Below are positions 46,062-54,738 of a stretch of 64,000 nt of DNA, in pieces. Position numbers and translations under genes: made by a program. The notes under the pieces are model-generated. The model did not search any database. It had not been told where the DNA came from and saw only the letters and a list, made by a program, of their open reading frames with translations. The stretch comes from Sphingomonas guangdongensis (lineage in GTDB: Bacteria > Pseudomonadota > Alphaproteobacteria > Sphingomonadales > Sphingomonadaceae), in NCBI RefSeq assembly GCF_900199185.1, contig NZ_OBMI01000002.1:496001-560000 (forward strand). The letters run 5' to 3'. How positions within the stretch are numbered: position 1 is the stretch's first letter; each line of letters opens with the position of its first letter.

Positions 46062-46841
46062 ATGCTGATCCCGCTCGCCGTCGCCCTCTTGGTTCAGGGT
46101 GCTGCGCCCGAGGTATCGGCGTGGCAGGTGCGGGAGGCGCCGACGCGGTGCACGATTGCGCAGCAGACGCCGGGAAGGATCACCGCGATCAGCACCGTCC
46201 CGGGAAGCGACAGTTACCGCCTGGTGGTGGCCGATGCGAGCATCGCCGACGTGGGCGCGCTGGCGTCGGCGGCGATCCGCTTCGCGCCATCGGGCAAGCG
46301 CCTCCAGGGTCTGGCGAGCGCGGGCACGGTCGCGGGTGGGCAGCGGCTGGTGCGGATGGATGGACTGCCGCCGGAGTTGCTCGACAGGCTGGCCGAGAGT
46401 GCATCGCTAGCGCTGACGGTGCGCTCTCACCCGGACGTCGCGGTGCCGGTGAGCGGAGCCGCGGCCGGAGTGGCGGCGCTGCGCACGTGCGAGGCAGCCC
46501 GGCTGATCGCCTGGGGCGCGGATGCGCGCCAGTTCGAAGCCGGTGGTCGGCGACCGGTCGCGATCCGCAACCGTGACGAGTGGGTATCCAGCAGCGACTT
46601 CATGGCCGTCGCCGAACAGTCGCGGGGCGACGTCAACGCCGTGTTCCGGGTTACGGTCGCTTCATCGGGAACGATCGAGACGTGCCGGGCGGTCACTGCC
46701 GACACGCTGCCAGCCGTCGAGCGCGTGGTGTGTCGCGTGGTCGTCAACAAGCGGCTGTTCACACCGGCGGCGGACTCCGCCGGAACGGCGGTCGCGGGTG
46801 CAGCGACCTTTCCGATCCTTCTCCAGCGACGCCCCCGCTAG
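46062..46841 (+). CDS. hypothetical exported protein with TonB-C-like end
   Basis: 259 residues. Short signal peptide (MLIPLAVALLVQGAAPEVSA). The middle is not recognised. The last about 75 residues (FRVTVASSGTIETCRAVTAD, then RLFTPAADSAGTAV) follow the pattern of TonB C-terminal domains found in many sphingomonad secreted proteins, with a Cys pair. Probably periplasmic. It lies 16 bases after the SPOR gene in the same direction. Function unknown. Confidence 0.75.
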   Translation: MLIPLAVALLVQGAAPEVSAWQVREAPTRCTIAQQTPGRITAISTVPGSDSYRLVVADASIADVGALASAAIRFAPSGKRLQGLASAGTVAGGQRLVRMDGLPPELLDRLAESASLALTVRSHPDVAVPVSGAAAGVAALRTCEAARLIAWGADARQFEAGGRRPVAIRNRDEWVSSSDFMAVAEQSRGDVNAVFRVTVASSGTIETCRAVTADTLPAVERVVCRVVVNKRLFTPAADSAGTAVAGAATFPILLQRRPR

Positions 46842-46921
46842 GGTCAGGGCAGATGACCGGAAACGGCCTTCTCCGGGCGTTCGCGTAGCGGCGAGCCGAT
46901 ACTAATTCCGGATTCCCGATC

Positions 46922-48127
46922 CTACGCCAGCATCCGTCCGTCCGGCGCGAGCTTCACCGTGCGGCCGCCGGCGGCGGACGCGTAGATCGCCTCCACCAGG
47001 CGGATGTCGCGCAGCCCCATCTCGCCCGGCGTGCGGATGGGCGTGTTGTCGCGGATCGCCGAGGCAAAGTGGGTGAGCTGCCCCGCAAACTGGACCTCGG
47101 GGTCGCCAGAGGCGAGCTCGCGCGCGTTCGGGCCCTCCAGCCGGACCTTGTGCCCGCCATAGCCGGTGCCCGGGTCCATGATCAGCGCGCCGGTCGTGCC
47201 GCGGACGTGAACCGCGTTGATGCCGTGCGAATCGTAGGAGGTCGCGAGCTGCCCGACCGCGCCGGAGGGAAAGCGGAGCTGTGCGCCCGTGTGCGCAAAG
47301 ATCTCGCTGAAGCGCGGATCATTTGCCGGGCGAAAGGTCGTCGCGCTGACGCTCTCCGGCATCTCACTCGACAGGTAGAGGATCGCTTGGAGCCCGTAGA
47401 GCCCGTAATCCTCCAGCGGCCCGCCGCCGGCGAGCGCGCGCGCGAAGCGCCAGTTCTCCGCAGGCGTCGTCGGGCCGGAGCGATAGGACATCTCGGCGCG
47501 GATCAGGCGGATGTCGCCTGCCGCCTTCTCGCGCATCAGCCGCATCGCCTCCAGATTGTACGGCTCGAAATGGACTCGGTAGGCGATCATCAGCTTCTTG
47601 TTGGCGCGCTTGCCGGCCGCGATCATCCGCTCGCACTCGGCGGCTGACAGCGCCATCGGCTTCTCGCACAGCACATGCTTGCCGGCGGCGAAGGAGCGCA
47701 CCGCCCAGTCGGCGTGGAGCCCGGTCGGCAGAACGATGTAGACCGCGTCGACCCGCTTGTCCGCGGCGATACGATCGAAGTCGGCGTAGGAGTAGCGGGC
47801 GTCGGCGGGCACGCCGTACGCGTCGCCGACCTGCGCAAGTTTCTCCGCATTGCCGGAGACGAGTGCGGCGATGTGCGCGCGGTCGCTCTGCACGAAGCGC
47901 GGCATCATCTGGTTGAGCGCGTAGCCGCCCAATCCGATGATCGCGAAGCCGACGCTGTCGGGACGCTTCTTCTGCGGCGGCGTGGCGGGCAGCTTGACGT
48001 TGCTCGGCAGCGGCTGCCCGGTCGCGGTGGGCGACCCCCGCCCCTGTGCCAGCGCACCGACGCTCGCCAGCGCTGCCGCGGCGCCGCCCGCCTCAATGAC
48101 GCCCCTGCGCGTGATCAGATCCTTCAT
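46922..48127 (-). CDS. Gfo/Idh/MocA-family oxidoreductase, Tat-exported
   Basis: 401 residues from the ATG at 48125-48127; the 62 codons upstream are not signal-like. The N-terminus MKDLITRRGVIEAGGAAAAL has a twin-arginine motif and hydrophobic stretch. NAD(P)-binding VGFAIIGLGGYALNQM follows (about residues 58-73), then VLPTGLHADWAV and the family hallmark CEKPMAL. The C-terminal domain resembles glucose-fructose oxidoreductase of Zymomonas, which carries its cofactor into the periplasm through Tat. Sugar substrate unknown. It interrupts the argS-nagZ block on the opposite strand. Confidence 0.88.
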   Translation of the reverse strand: MKDLITRRGVIEAGGAAAALASVGALAQGRGSPTATGQPLPSNVKLPATPPQKKRPDSVGFAIIGLGGYALNQMMPRFVQSDRAHIAALVSGNAEKLAQVGDAYGVPADARYSYADFDRIAADKRVDAVYIVLPTGLHADWAVRSFAAGKHVLCEKPMALSAAECERMIAAGKRANKKLMIAYRVHFEPYNLEAMRLMREKAAGDIRLIRAEMSYRSGPTTPAENWRFARALAGGGPLEDYGLYGLQAILYLSSEMPESVSATTFRPANDPRFSEIFAHTGAQLRFPSGAVGQLATSYDSHGINAVHVRGTTGALIMDPGTGYGGHKVRLEGPNARELASGDPEVQFAGQLTHFASAIRDNTPIRTPGEMGLRDIRLVEAIYASAAGGRTVKLAPDGRMLA

Positions 48128-48248
48128 CTGCGCTCTCCCGTGTCGCTGCCGCGTGCAGAACAGTTGGGCAGGAGCATGTGCGATGGCGCGAGGTCCTGCA
48201 AGCGCCGCGACTTGGCGGAAACGCGTTGGTCGCGGTAGAGCCGTCGTC

Positions 48249-49256
48249 ATGAAGCCTGTTATCTTTGCGACATCCGGCCCGACGCTGACGGCCGAGGAGC
48301 GCGCGTTCTTCACCGCTGCGGACCCGGTCGGCTACATCCTTTTCGGGCGCAACGTGGAGAACCGCGCGCAGCTCGCCGCGCTGACCGCGGAGCTGCGCGC
48401 GCTGTCGGGACGCGAGGACGTGCCGATCCTGATCGATCAGGAGGGCGGGCGGGTCGCAAGGCTCGGTCCGCCCGCGTGGCCGGCGTTCCCCGCCGGTCCG
48501 GCCTTCGATGCGCTCTACGACCGTGCGCCGATGTCGGCGATCGCGGCGGCGCGCGCGAACGGTGAGGCGCTGGGCGCGATGCTGGCGGAGGTCGGGATCA
48601 CGGTCAATTGCGCGCCGCTGCTCGACCGCCGCTTCGCGGACACGGTGCCCGCGGTCGCCGATCGCGCGTTTGGCGGCGACGCGATGCAGGTCGGAGCCCT
48701 CGGCCGCGCGACCCTCGACGGGCTCGCCGCGGCCGGGGTGATCGGTGTGGTCAAGCACATGCCGGGTCACGGCCGCGCGGGTGTCGACAGCCACTACGAG
48801 CTGCCGGTGGTGCGCGCGAGCGACGCCGAGCTGGAGGAGGACATTCGCCCGTTCCGCACGCTCGCGGACGCCACGATGGGCATGACCTGCCACGTCGTGT
48901 TCACCGCCTGGGATGCGGCGCGCCCGGCGACCCTCTCGCCCACCGTGATCGCCGACGTGATCCGCGGCCGGATCGGGTTCGACGGGCTGCTGCTGACCGA
49001 CGACATCGACATGAAGGCGCTGTCGGGCACGCCGGGGGAGAAGGCGGCGGCGGCGATCGCGGCCGGGTGCGACGTGGTACTCGACTGCTGGGCGCGGATG
49101 GACGAGATGCGCGAGATCGCGGACCGGCTGCCCGACATGGCGGCGGCGAGCCGCGCGCGCCTCGATCGTGCGGTGGCGAGCGTCTCGCGGCCCGCGACGC
49201 CGGTCGACCTCCATGACGCGATCGCGCGCCGCGACGCGCTGCTCGCGCTCGCCTAA
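48249..49256 (+). CDS. nagZ: beta-N-acetylhexosaminidase
   Basis: 335 residues from the ATG at 48249; upstream extension is shadow of the oxidoreductase. Glycoside hydrolase family 3: LIDQEGGRVARL, the diagnostic KHMPGHGRAGVDSH loop, and the nucleophile region LLTDDIDMKAL. It removes GlcNAc from muropeptides in the cytoplasm during peptidoglycan recycling, and in other bacteria influences AmpC induction. Followed after seven bases by scpA. Confidence 0.95.
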   Translation: MKPVIFATSGPTLTAEERAFFTAADPVGYILFGRNVENRAQLAALTAELRALSGREDVPILIDQEGGRVARLGPPAWPAFPAGPAFDALYDRAPMSAIAAARANGEALGAMLAEVGITVNCAPLLDRRFADTVPAVADRAFGGDAMQVGALGRATLDGLAAAGVIGVVKHMPGHGRAGVDSHYELPVVRASDAELEEDIRPFRTLADATMGMTCHVVFTAWDAARPATLSPTVIADVIRGRIGFDGLLLTDDIDMKALSGTPGEKAAAAIAAGCDVVLDCWARMDEMREIADRLPDMAAASRARLDRAVASVSRPATPVDLHDAIARRDALLALA

Positions 49257-49263
49257 CGGCTGT

Positions 49264-49995
49264 ATGCCGGACCACCCCGATCAGCTGGTGCTCGATCTGA
49301 ACGGGTGGGAAGGACCGCTCGACCTGCTGCTGACGCTCGCGCGCGCGCAGAAGGTCGATCTGCGCGCGATCTCGATCCTGGCGCTGACCGAGCAGTACCT
49401 CCGCCACATCACGCAGGCTCGGGCAATGAAGCTGGAGGTCGCGGCCGATTACCTGGTGATGGCGGCGTGGCTGGCGTACCTCAAATCGGCGTTGCTGCTT
49501 CCGCGCGACCCCGACGCGGAACCCGATCCGGAAGAGCTCGCGCTGCTGCTCCAGCGCCGTCTCTTGCGGCTGGCGGCGATGCGCGAGGCGGGGGCGCGGC
49601 TGGTGGCGCGCGATCGGCTCGGCCGCGACGTCTTCGCGCGCGGCGCGCCGGAGGGGCTGCGCACGGTGCGGCGTACCGCGTATGAAGCCGACCTCTATGA
49701 CCTGATCGCCGCCTACGGCCGGATCAGCGCGCGGACGCGACCTGTCATGCACATCGTCGCCCACCGCGACGTCATGACGCTGGAGGAGGCGGTCGCGCGA
49801 GTCTCCACGCAACTCGGCATGGAGCTCGACTGGACGGCGCTCGAGCGGTTCCTGCCGGACGGCGGAAGCGCCGATTACCGCCGCTCGGCGCTCGCCTCGT
49901 CCTTCGTCGCCGCGCTCGAACTCGCGCGGCAGGGAAGGGTGGTGCTGCGCCAGCAGGGCCCGTTCGCCCCGCTCTACCTTCGCGTGCCGACGTGA
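49264..49995 (+). CDS. scpA: segregation and condensation protein A
   Basis: 243 residues from the ATG at 49264, which starts the conserved LVLDLNGWEGPLDLLLTLAR. Kleisin family: the N-terminal helical domain binds SMC and the C-terminal winged helix (RRSALASSFVAALELARQGR) closes the ring. With ScpB and SMC it condenses and segregates the chromosome. Overlaps scpB by four bases. Confidence 0.95.
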   Translation: MPDHPDQLVLDLNGWEGPLDLLLTLARAQKVDLRAISILALTEQYLRHITQARAMKLEVAADYLVMAAWLAYLKSALLLPRDPDAEPDPEELALLLQRRLLRLAAMREAGARLVARDRLGRDVFARGAPEGLRTVRRTAYEADLYDLIAAYGRISARTRPVMHIVAHRDVMTLEEAVARVSTQLGMELDWTALERFLPDGGSADYRRSALASSFVAALELARQGRVVLRQQGPFAPLYLRVPT

Positions 49996-50564
49996 CGTCG
50001 GACGACGGCCTGGTGCGGGCGGTGGAGGCCGTGCTGTTCGCCGCGGACGCACCGCTGTCGCTCGCCGAGCTGCGCCGCCACGTGGGTGGCGATGCGGCGA
50101 TCGAGGACGCACTCGCGACGCTCCGCGCGCATTTTGCCGGACGCGGGGTCGAGCTGGTAGAGCGCGGCGGGCGCTGGCACTTCCAGACCGCCGCCGACCT
50201 CGCCCATCTGCTCCGCTACGACCGCGCGGAGAGCCGCCGGCTGAGCCGGGCCGCGACCGAGACGCTGGCGATCATCGCGTACCACGAGCCGGTCAGCCGC
50301 GCGGAGATCGAGGCGATCCGCGGCGTGCAGGTCGCCAAGGGGACGCTGGACGTGCTGATGGAGGCGGGCTGGGTACGCCCGGCGGGGCGGCGCGAGGTGC
50401 CAGGGCGTCCGCTGACGTACGCGACCACGCCGGCGTTCCTCACCCACTTCGGGCTTATCAGCCGCCGCGACCTGCCTGGAATCGAGGATCTCCGCGCGGC
50501 GGGGCTGCTCGATCCCGCAGAGCAGTCAGAGAATGACGTGGCAATGTCGGGGGATGGCGACTAG
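49992..50564 (+). CDS. scpB: segregation and condensation protein B
   Basis: 190 residues from the GTG overlapping scpA. Two winged-helix domains, with VEAVLFAADAPLSLAEL at the start and the conserved ETLAIIAYHEPVSRAEIEAIRGV in the centre. It dimerises and binds ScpA. The last about 25 residues are acidic and variable. Followed by the tat genes after 30 bases. Confidence 0.95.
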   Translation: MTSDDGLVRAVEAVLFAADAPLSLAELRRHVGGDAAIEDALATLRAHFAGRGVELVERGGRWHFQTAADLAHLLRYDRAESRRLSRAATETLAIIAYHEPVSRAEIEAIRGVQVAKGTLDVLMEAGWVRPAGRREVPGRPLTYATTPAFLTHFGLISRRDLPGIEDLRAAGLLDPAEQSENDVAMSGDGD

Positions 50565-50594
50565 ATAGGCGGCAAGGACGCTAGGAGTCGATCG

Positions 50595-50837
50595 ATGGGT
50601 AGTATGAGCTTGGTGCACTGGCTGGTCGTCGGTGTGATCGTGATCCTGCTGTTCGGAGGCAGCCGCTTTTCCAACATGATGGGCGACGTCGCCAAGGGCA
50701 TCAAAAACTTCAAAAAGGGCATGGCCGAGGAGGATGAGGTTACGCCGGCGCGCGAGCCGACCCGGATCGAGGCGCAGAAGGCAGCGGAGCCGGCCTACAA
50801 GCCCGAGGTCGAGCGCGCGCGCGAAGAGCAGCGCTGA
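50595..50837 (+). CDS. tatA: Sec-independent translocase subunit TatA
   Basis: 80 residues. Short N-terminal membrane helix ([20 protein letters not shown]), hinge FG and amphipathic helix ([16 protein letters not shown]) followed by a charged tail. It forms the pore of the twin-arginine pathway. An AGGAGTCG ribosome site precedes it. First gene of tatABC. Confidence 0.95.
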   Translation: MGSMSLVHWLVVGVIVILLFGGSRFSNMMGDVAKGIKNFKKGMAEEDEVTPAREPTRIEAQKAAEPAYKPEVERAREEQR

Positions 50838-50892
50838 GCCCTTCTCCTGACCCGCTGCCGCGGGCGACCCGCCCGCGCGGCAAGGCTGTTCC

Positions 50893-51276
50893 ATGTTCGA
50901 CGTAGCTCCCACCGAACTGCTGGTCGTCGCAATCGTCGCGCTGCTGGTGATCGGGCCCAAGGACCTGCCGAAGGCGATGCGCTTCGTCGGGCACTGGGTC
51001 GGTCGCGCGCGCGGGGTCGCGCGTCAGTTCCGCTCGGGATTCGACGCGATGGTCCGCGAGGCCGAACTCGCGGAAATGGAAAAGACGTGGGCGGAAGAGA
51101 ACGCCCGCATCATGCGCGAGCACCCTAGCGTGCCGCCGGTCGGCACCGACCTGACCCCGCCCGATCCGGCGCCCGCGCCCGGGCCGCTGCGGCTGGAGGT
51201 GAGCGTCGAGCACCCGACGGTCGCGCCGGCTGAGCCTGGCGAGGGCACGCCCGCGACCGACAAGGCGCCGTCTTGA
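50893..51276 (+). CDS. tatB: Sec-independent translocase subunit TatB
   Basis: 127 residues. N-terminal [20 protein letters not shown] with the conserved Glu in the membrane helix, [20 protein letters not shown] and an amphipathic helix. A Pro-rich tail of about 50 residues follows. It binds TatC and signal peptides. The Tat signal of the oxidoreductase at 46922 is a likely client. Confidence 0.95.
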   Translation: MFDVAPTELLVVAIVALLVIGPKDLPKAMRFVGHWVGRARGVARQFRSGFDAMVREAELAEMEKTWAEENARIMREHPSVPPVGTDLTPPDPAPAPGPLRLEVSVEHPTVAPAEPGEGTPATDKAPS

Positions 51277-51286
51277 GGGGGCAGGC

Positions 51287-52048
51287 GTGAACGACATCGA
51301 CGATACGCAGGCGCCGTTGCTCGATCACCTGATCGAGCTGCGTAGGCGACTGCTATACTGCGTGGTCGCGGTCCTGATCTGCTTCGGCGGCGCCTTCTAT
51401 TTCGCGCAGCCGATCTTCGCCTTTCTGGTGCAGCCGCTGGTCGCCGCGGGGCAGAACAAGGTGATCTTCACCCAGCTGTTCGAGGCCTTCTTCGTCCAGA
51501 TCAAGGTCGCGTTCTTCGCCGCGATGATGCTGTCGTTTCCGATCATCGCCATGCAGCTGTGGCAGTTCGTGGCGCCCGGGCTCTACCGCAACGAGAAACG
51601 CGCGCTGCTGCCGTTCTTGCTCGCGACCCCGGTGCTCTTCATCATGGGCGCGAGCCTCGCCTACTACATGGCGATCCCGATCGCGCTGCACTTCCTGCTG
51701 AGCTACCAGGGTGACCTGGGCGGCATCCAGCAGGAGGCGCTGCCCTCGATCGGCAACTATCTGTCGTTCATCATGCAATTCTTGTTCGCGTTTGGGCTTG
51801 CCTTCCTGCTGCCGATCCTGCTGATGCTGCTGGAGCGGGCCGGGATCGTGACCCGGGCGCAGCTGGTCGCCGCGCGCCGCTACGCGATTGTCGGCGCGTT
51901 CGCGCTGTCGGCGGTGCTTACGCCGCCGGACATCGGGTCGCAGTTGCTGCTCGCGGTGCCGCTGGTGCTGCTCTACGAACTCGCGCTGATCGGTATTTGG
52001 TTTACCGAGCGCAAGCGCGCCAAGGTCGCTGCCGCAGTCGAGGGCTGA
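51287..52048 (+). CDS. tatC: Sec-independent translocase subunit TatC
   Basis: 253 residues from a GTG with GGGGGCAGGC upstream. Six membrane helices. Conserved HLIELRRRLL at the N-terminus (twin-Arg recognition), FAPGLYRNEKR-type VAPGLYRNEKRALLPF, and FLFAFGLAFLLPILLMLLER. Core receptor of the Tat translocase. Confidence 0.97.
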   Translation: MNDIDDTQAPLLDHLIELRRRLLYCVVAVLICFGGAFYFAQPIFAFLVQPLVAAGQNKVIFTQLFEAFFVQIKVAFFAAMMLSFPIIAMQLWQFVAPGLYRNEKRALLPFLLATPVLFIMGASLAYYMAIPIALHFLLSYQGDLGGIQQEALPSIGNYLSFIMQFLFAFGLAFLLPILLMLLERAGIVTRAQLVAARRYAIVGAFALSAVLTPPDIGSQLLLAVPLVLLYELALIGIWFTERKRAKVAAAVEG

Positions 52049-52071
52049 CGACCGGGGCCGATCGACGGCGC

Positions 52072-52638
52072 TCAGCCGTTCAGCCGGAACGCCCGGTCGG
52101 AGGGGGTGCAGCGCCGCTCGCGGCGGTTCCAGTCGGGGACCAGGCGGATCCGCCGCTTCGCATAGTAGCTGACGTCCATCGAAACTCGCACCCGCGCCGC
52201 GGGGTGAGACAGGATCATCTGATCGCCGCGGGCACCATCGCCGGTGTAGCAGTGCTTCCATCCCGCCGCCGCGAACAGTCGGGCGATGCCGTAGACCGCA
52301 TTGTTGTCGCGCTCATGCCAGATGGTCAGCTGGTCGAACCCACCCTCACCGTCGCTGCCGACCATGTCGACCGCTGCCTCGAAAGGCCCGAGCGGACCGA
52401 CGCGGATCGCGCGGCGCCGACAGCGCAGGCTGACCGCGTCCATGTTGACGCATTCGGTGAAGCCCGCGCGGCGCGCATCGGCCCGCGTGCCGCTGATCGG
52501 CAGGCCTTGCGCGAGGAGCGTCGGCGGTGGGTCACGGACTTCGGAGCAGCCGGTCAGTTCCGCGAGAAGAGCAACGCCGACGAAGGCGACCCACCGGTTC
52601 CGATGGCGTCGTAGCGCTGCTGGCGGCGTTCTGATCAT
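52072..52638 (-). CDS. hypothetical lipoprotein
   Basis: 188 residues from the ATG at 52636-52638; 12 further codons upstream are unlikely. A basic n-region (RTPPAALRRHRNRW) and hydrophobic stretch end in the lipobox LTGC. The mature part has five further cysteines (TECVN, LRCRRR, KHCYTG, ERRCTPS) and beta-rich segments. Family not recognised. It is convergent with tatC. Confidence 0.75.
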   Translation of the reverse strand: MIRTPPAALRRHRNRWVAFVGVALLAELTGCSEVRDPPPTLLAQGLPISGTRADARRAGFTECVNMDAVSLRCRRRAIRVGPLGPFEAAVDMVGSDGEGGFDQLTIWHERDNNAVYGIARLFAAAGWKHCYTGDGARGDQMILSHPAARVRVSMDVSYYAKRRIRLVPDWNRRERRCTPSDRAFRLNG

Positions 52639-52700
52639 GGACGCCGGTGTCGCAGACCGGCCCCGCACGGGCAATGACGCGTACGAGCGGCAGGTGAAAT

Positions 52701-52730
52701 GAAAAGGGCCGCGGACTCACCGCGGCCCTG
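52701..52730 (-). terminator. Rho-independent terminator of the entericidin-like gene
   Basis: 10-bp stem AGGGCCGCGG / CCGCGGCCCT with a five-base loop. Read on the minus strand it is followed by TTTCATTTC. It lies about 20 bases after the stop of the entericidin-like gene. Confidence 0.8.
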
Positions 52731-52751
52731 GTCAACTAGCTCGAGAGCGCC

Positions 52752-52886
52752 TTACTTCGCGTCGTCGGCGGTCTTCGCGACCGTGTCACCTGCAGACGAC
52801 ACGTCGCGGCCGACACCTTCGACCGTGTTGCATGCGCTGAGGGCCAGCGCGCCTGCAACCACGGCCATTCCGATCAACTTACGCAT
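52752..52886 (-). CDS. entericidin A/B family small lipoprotein
   Basis: 44 residues from the ATG at 52884-52886, chosen over one at 52892 because GAGGAG then sits seven bases away. Lipoprotein signal MRKLIGMAVVAGALALSAC, then NTVEGVGRDVSSAGDTVAKT, the typical entericidin pattern. These peptides are membrane-anchored, often stress-induced, and form part of toxin/antidote-like pairs in enterics; the role here is not established. An EcfG-like promoter lies upstream and the general stress locus is adjacent. Confidence 0.85.
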   Translation of the reverse strand: MRKLIGMAVVAGALALSACNTVEGVGRDVSSAGDTVAKTADDAK

Positions 52887-52928
52887 CAACATTCTCCTCA
52901 AACTGAAGCCAAATAACTGCGAGGAGGG

Positions 52929-52953
52929 AATGTTCGCCTTGCGATTTCGTTCC
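52929..52953 (-). promoter_or_regulatory. possible EcfG-type promoter of the entericidin-like gene
   Basis: On the minus strand GGAAC (52949-52953), 16 bases, CATT (52929-52932). The alphaproteobacterial EcfG consensus is GGAAC-N16-17-CGTT, so there is one mismatch in the -10. It is placed about 45 bases before the start codon. Confidence 0.4.
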
Positions 52954-52995
52954 AGCTGCAGAACATCGCGATGTTGGGGAGCCCCGACGTAATTA

Positions 52996-53045
52996 GGCCC
53001 GGAAGCGTCACCGGGGGGGGGGGGGGGGGTTGACGCTTCCGGGCC
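52996..53045. repeat. perfect 15-bp inverted repeat with a 17-G loop
   Basis: GGCCCGGAAGCGTCA at 52996-53010 and its exact complement at 53031-53045. The 20-base loop is CC, seventeen consecutive G, then T. It lies between the entericidin-like gene and the 3' end of the kinase-like gene. It may act as a terminator for the latter; the G-run could vary in length. Confidence 0.9.
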
Positions 53046-53151
53046 CATGTCTTGGATAGCGAGAGCGGGGGGGCATAAGGTCGCTATCCGAAGAGCAGAA
53101 CGGCCCCGGCCGCGCGCGGTTCCCCTGCGATGCGGCACCCAGCAAAAAAAT

Positions 53152-54726
53152 CTACTCGCGGCCCAGCACGGCAATCGTGATCTCGTAGACGCCCAGGAGC
53201 GGATCGTGATGAAGCCGCGAGCGCAACTGCCGCGCGAGCCCCTCCAGCACCCGGCCGTAGCGCTGTGCCAGCAATTCCCGCAGCGTGTCGCCCTCGATCA
53301 GCGCCGGCGAGGACAGGCGCAGCGTCGCGCGCTCGGGCTCCGCAGCGCCGGCCAGCGACACCCGCAGCTGCGCCGTCGGCTGCACGGACATCGCCAGCTC
53401 GACGAGCTCGGTCACCAGGAAGGCAACCGCGACCGCCACGTCCTGCGAGACGAAGTACGGCTCGATCTCCAGCGTGATCCCGAGCTGGGCTGACCGTTCC
53501 GGCGCGGTTGCGCGGATGTTGGCGCTGAGTTCGCTCAGAACCGAGCGCAGGCCGAGGCCGCGGTTGACCTCCAGCTCGGCATAATGATTACGGTGGACAA
53601 CCGCGAGTGCGTCGACACGACGCTGGATCGTCGCATAGGCCTGCTGCACCGGCGCGCCGGTCGCGCCACGCGCGTGGAAGTTGATCAGGCTGGCGATGAC
53701 CTGAAGGTTGTTCTTGACCCGGTGGTGAACTTCGCGGGTCAGCTTGGTCTGCCGCACGAGACCGTCGGCCAAGCCCGCTTCGTGCGCGACCAGAGTGCGG
53801 GTGAGCTTGCGGAAACTGTCGCCGAGGTCGTTGATCTCCGACGCTGGGAAAGCGCCGAGCGCAACCGGATCGAAGACGGAGCCCGGCTGATAGGCGTCGA
53901 TGTCGCGCTGCAACCCGCGCAAGGGGCGGATCAGCAAGCGGTCGACCACGAACCAGGCGAGCCCCGCGGCCAGCGCCCACATTAGAAACGGGAACAGCAT
54001 GGCAACGAGCACGGGCGACGTGATCGGCGCGCTTGGCGCGCTCATCTGCAGCTGCAGGTCGCCGATCCCGACGGTGGTGTTCAGCCGGTCACGACGGGCG
54101 AAGCGCCCGCCGCGCGGCACTCTCAGCTCCAACGCGTCGCGCTCGTCGCGCAGCGTTAACGCATAGTCAGCCTCGAACCCGGTCGGCCGGCTGACTTCCT
54201 CCAGCATGCCGATCGGGAAAAACAGGTCGGCGCGGCCGCGCCCGGCGGCGCCGTCGACGGCAAGGGCGATCCCCTGATGAGGGACGATCACCATCGTGAC
54301 GTCGTTCTCGCGCAGCGGCGCGGTGGGGCGGACGGCCGCACCGCAGCGAAGCCGCCCTGCGGCGTCGTACACCGCGAACTGGACCCTGGCCGACAGCGCC
54401 TGGGCGAAGACGCCGCGCAACCGGGCGCAACTCGCCGCATCGCCGGGATCGCGCTCAATGGCGCCGAGCGCCGTGCGCGCCGCATTCGCATCACCGAGCA
54501 GCTCGATGGCGAGCGTGCGCGACGCCTCCGCTGCCGCGACGCGCAGCCGCGTACGGTTGTCCAGATCGGCGTTGCGGGTCGTCTGATAGGCGGCAAGCGA
54601 CGCAATTAAAGCGAGCGGAAGCAGCGCCGCGCTGAGGAAGAGTAGCAGCTTCGCACCGGTTGGCAGCCGCGCGACAACGCCAGCGCCTGTCCGGGACGGC
54701 GGCGTCGGCGAAACGGCATCCGTCAT
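53152..54726 (-). CDS. phyP: HisKA_2-type sensor kinase-like protein of the general stress response (PhyP-like)
   Basis: 524 residues. Two membrane helices (about 27-48 and 248-272) enclose a periplasmic sensor, followed by a HAMP-like linker. The HisKA_2 motif HHRVKNNLQVIASLINFHAR has its acceptor at H335. The ATP domain is eroded: the N-box position reads TELVELAMSV without the Asn, and no DxGxG can be found before the C-terminus. This suits a PhyR phosphatase such as PhyP of Sphingomonas rather than an active kinase; that assignment is inference from the locus and the missing residues. It follows nepR by 12 bases. Confidence 0.85.
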   Translation of the reverse strand: MTDAVSPTPPSRTGAGVVARLPTGAKLLLFLSAALLPLALIASLAAYQTTRNADLDNRTRLRVAAAEASRTLAIELLGDANAARTALGAIERDPGDAASCARLRGVFAQALSARVQFAVYDAAGRLRCGAAVRPTAPLRENDVTMVIVPHQGIALAVDGAAGRGRADLFFPIGMLEEVSRPTGFEADYALTLRDERDALELRVPRGGRFARRDRLNTTVGIGDLQLQMSAPSAPITSPVLVAMLFPFLMWALAAGLAWFVVDRLLIRPLRGLQRDIDAYQPGSVFDPVALGAFPASEINDLGDSFRKLTRTLVAHEAGLADGLVRQTKLTREVHHRVKNNLQVIASLINFHARGATGAPVQQAYATIQRRVDALAVVHRNHYAELEVNRGLGLRSVLSELSANIRATAPERSAQLGITLEIEPYFVSQDVAVAVAFLVTELVELAMSVQPTAQLRVSLAGAAEPERATLRLSSPALIEGDTLRELLAQRYGRVLEGLARQLRSRLHHDPLLGVYEITIAVLGRE

Positions 54727-54738
54727 GGTGATGCGGCG

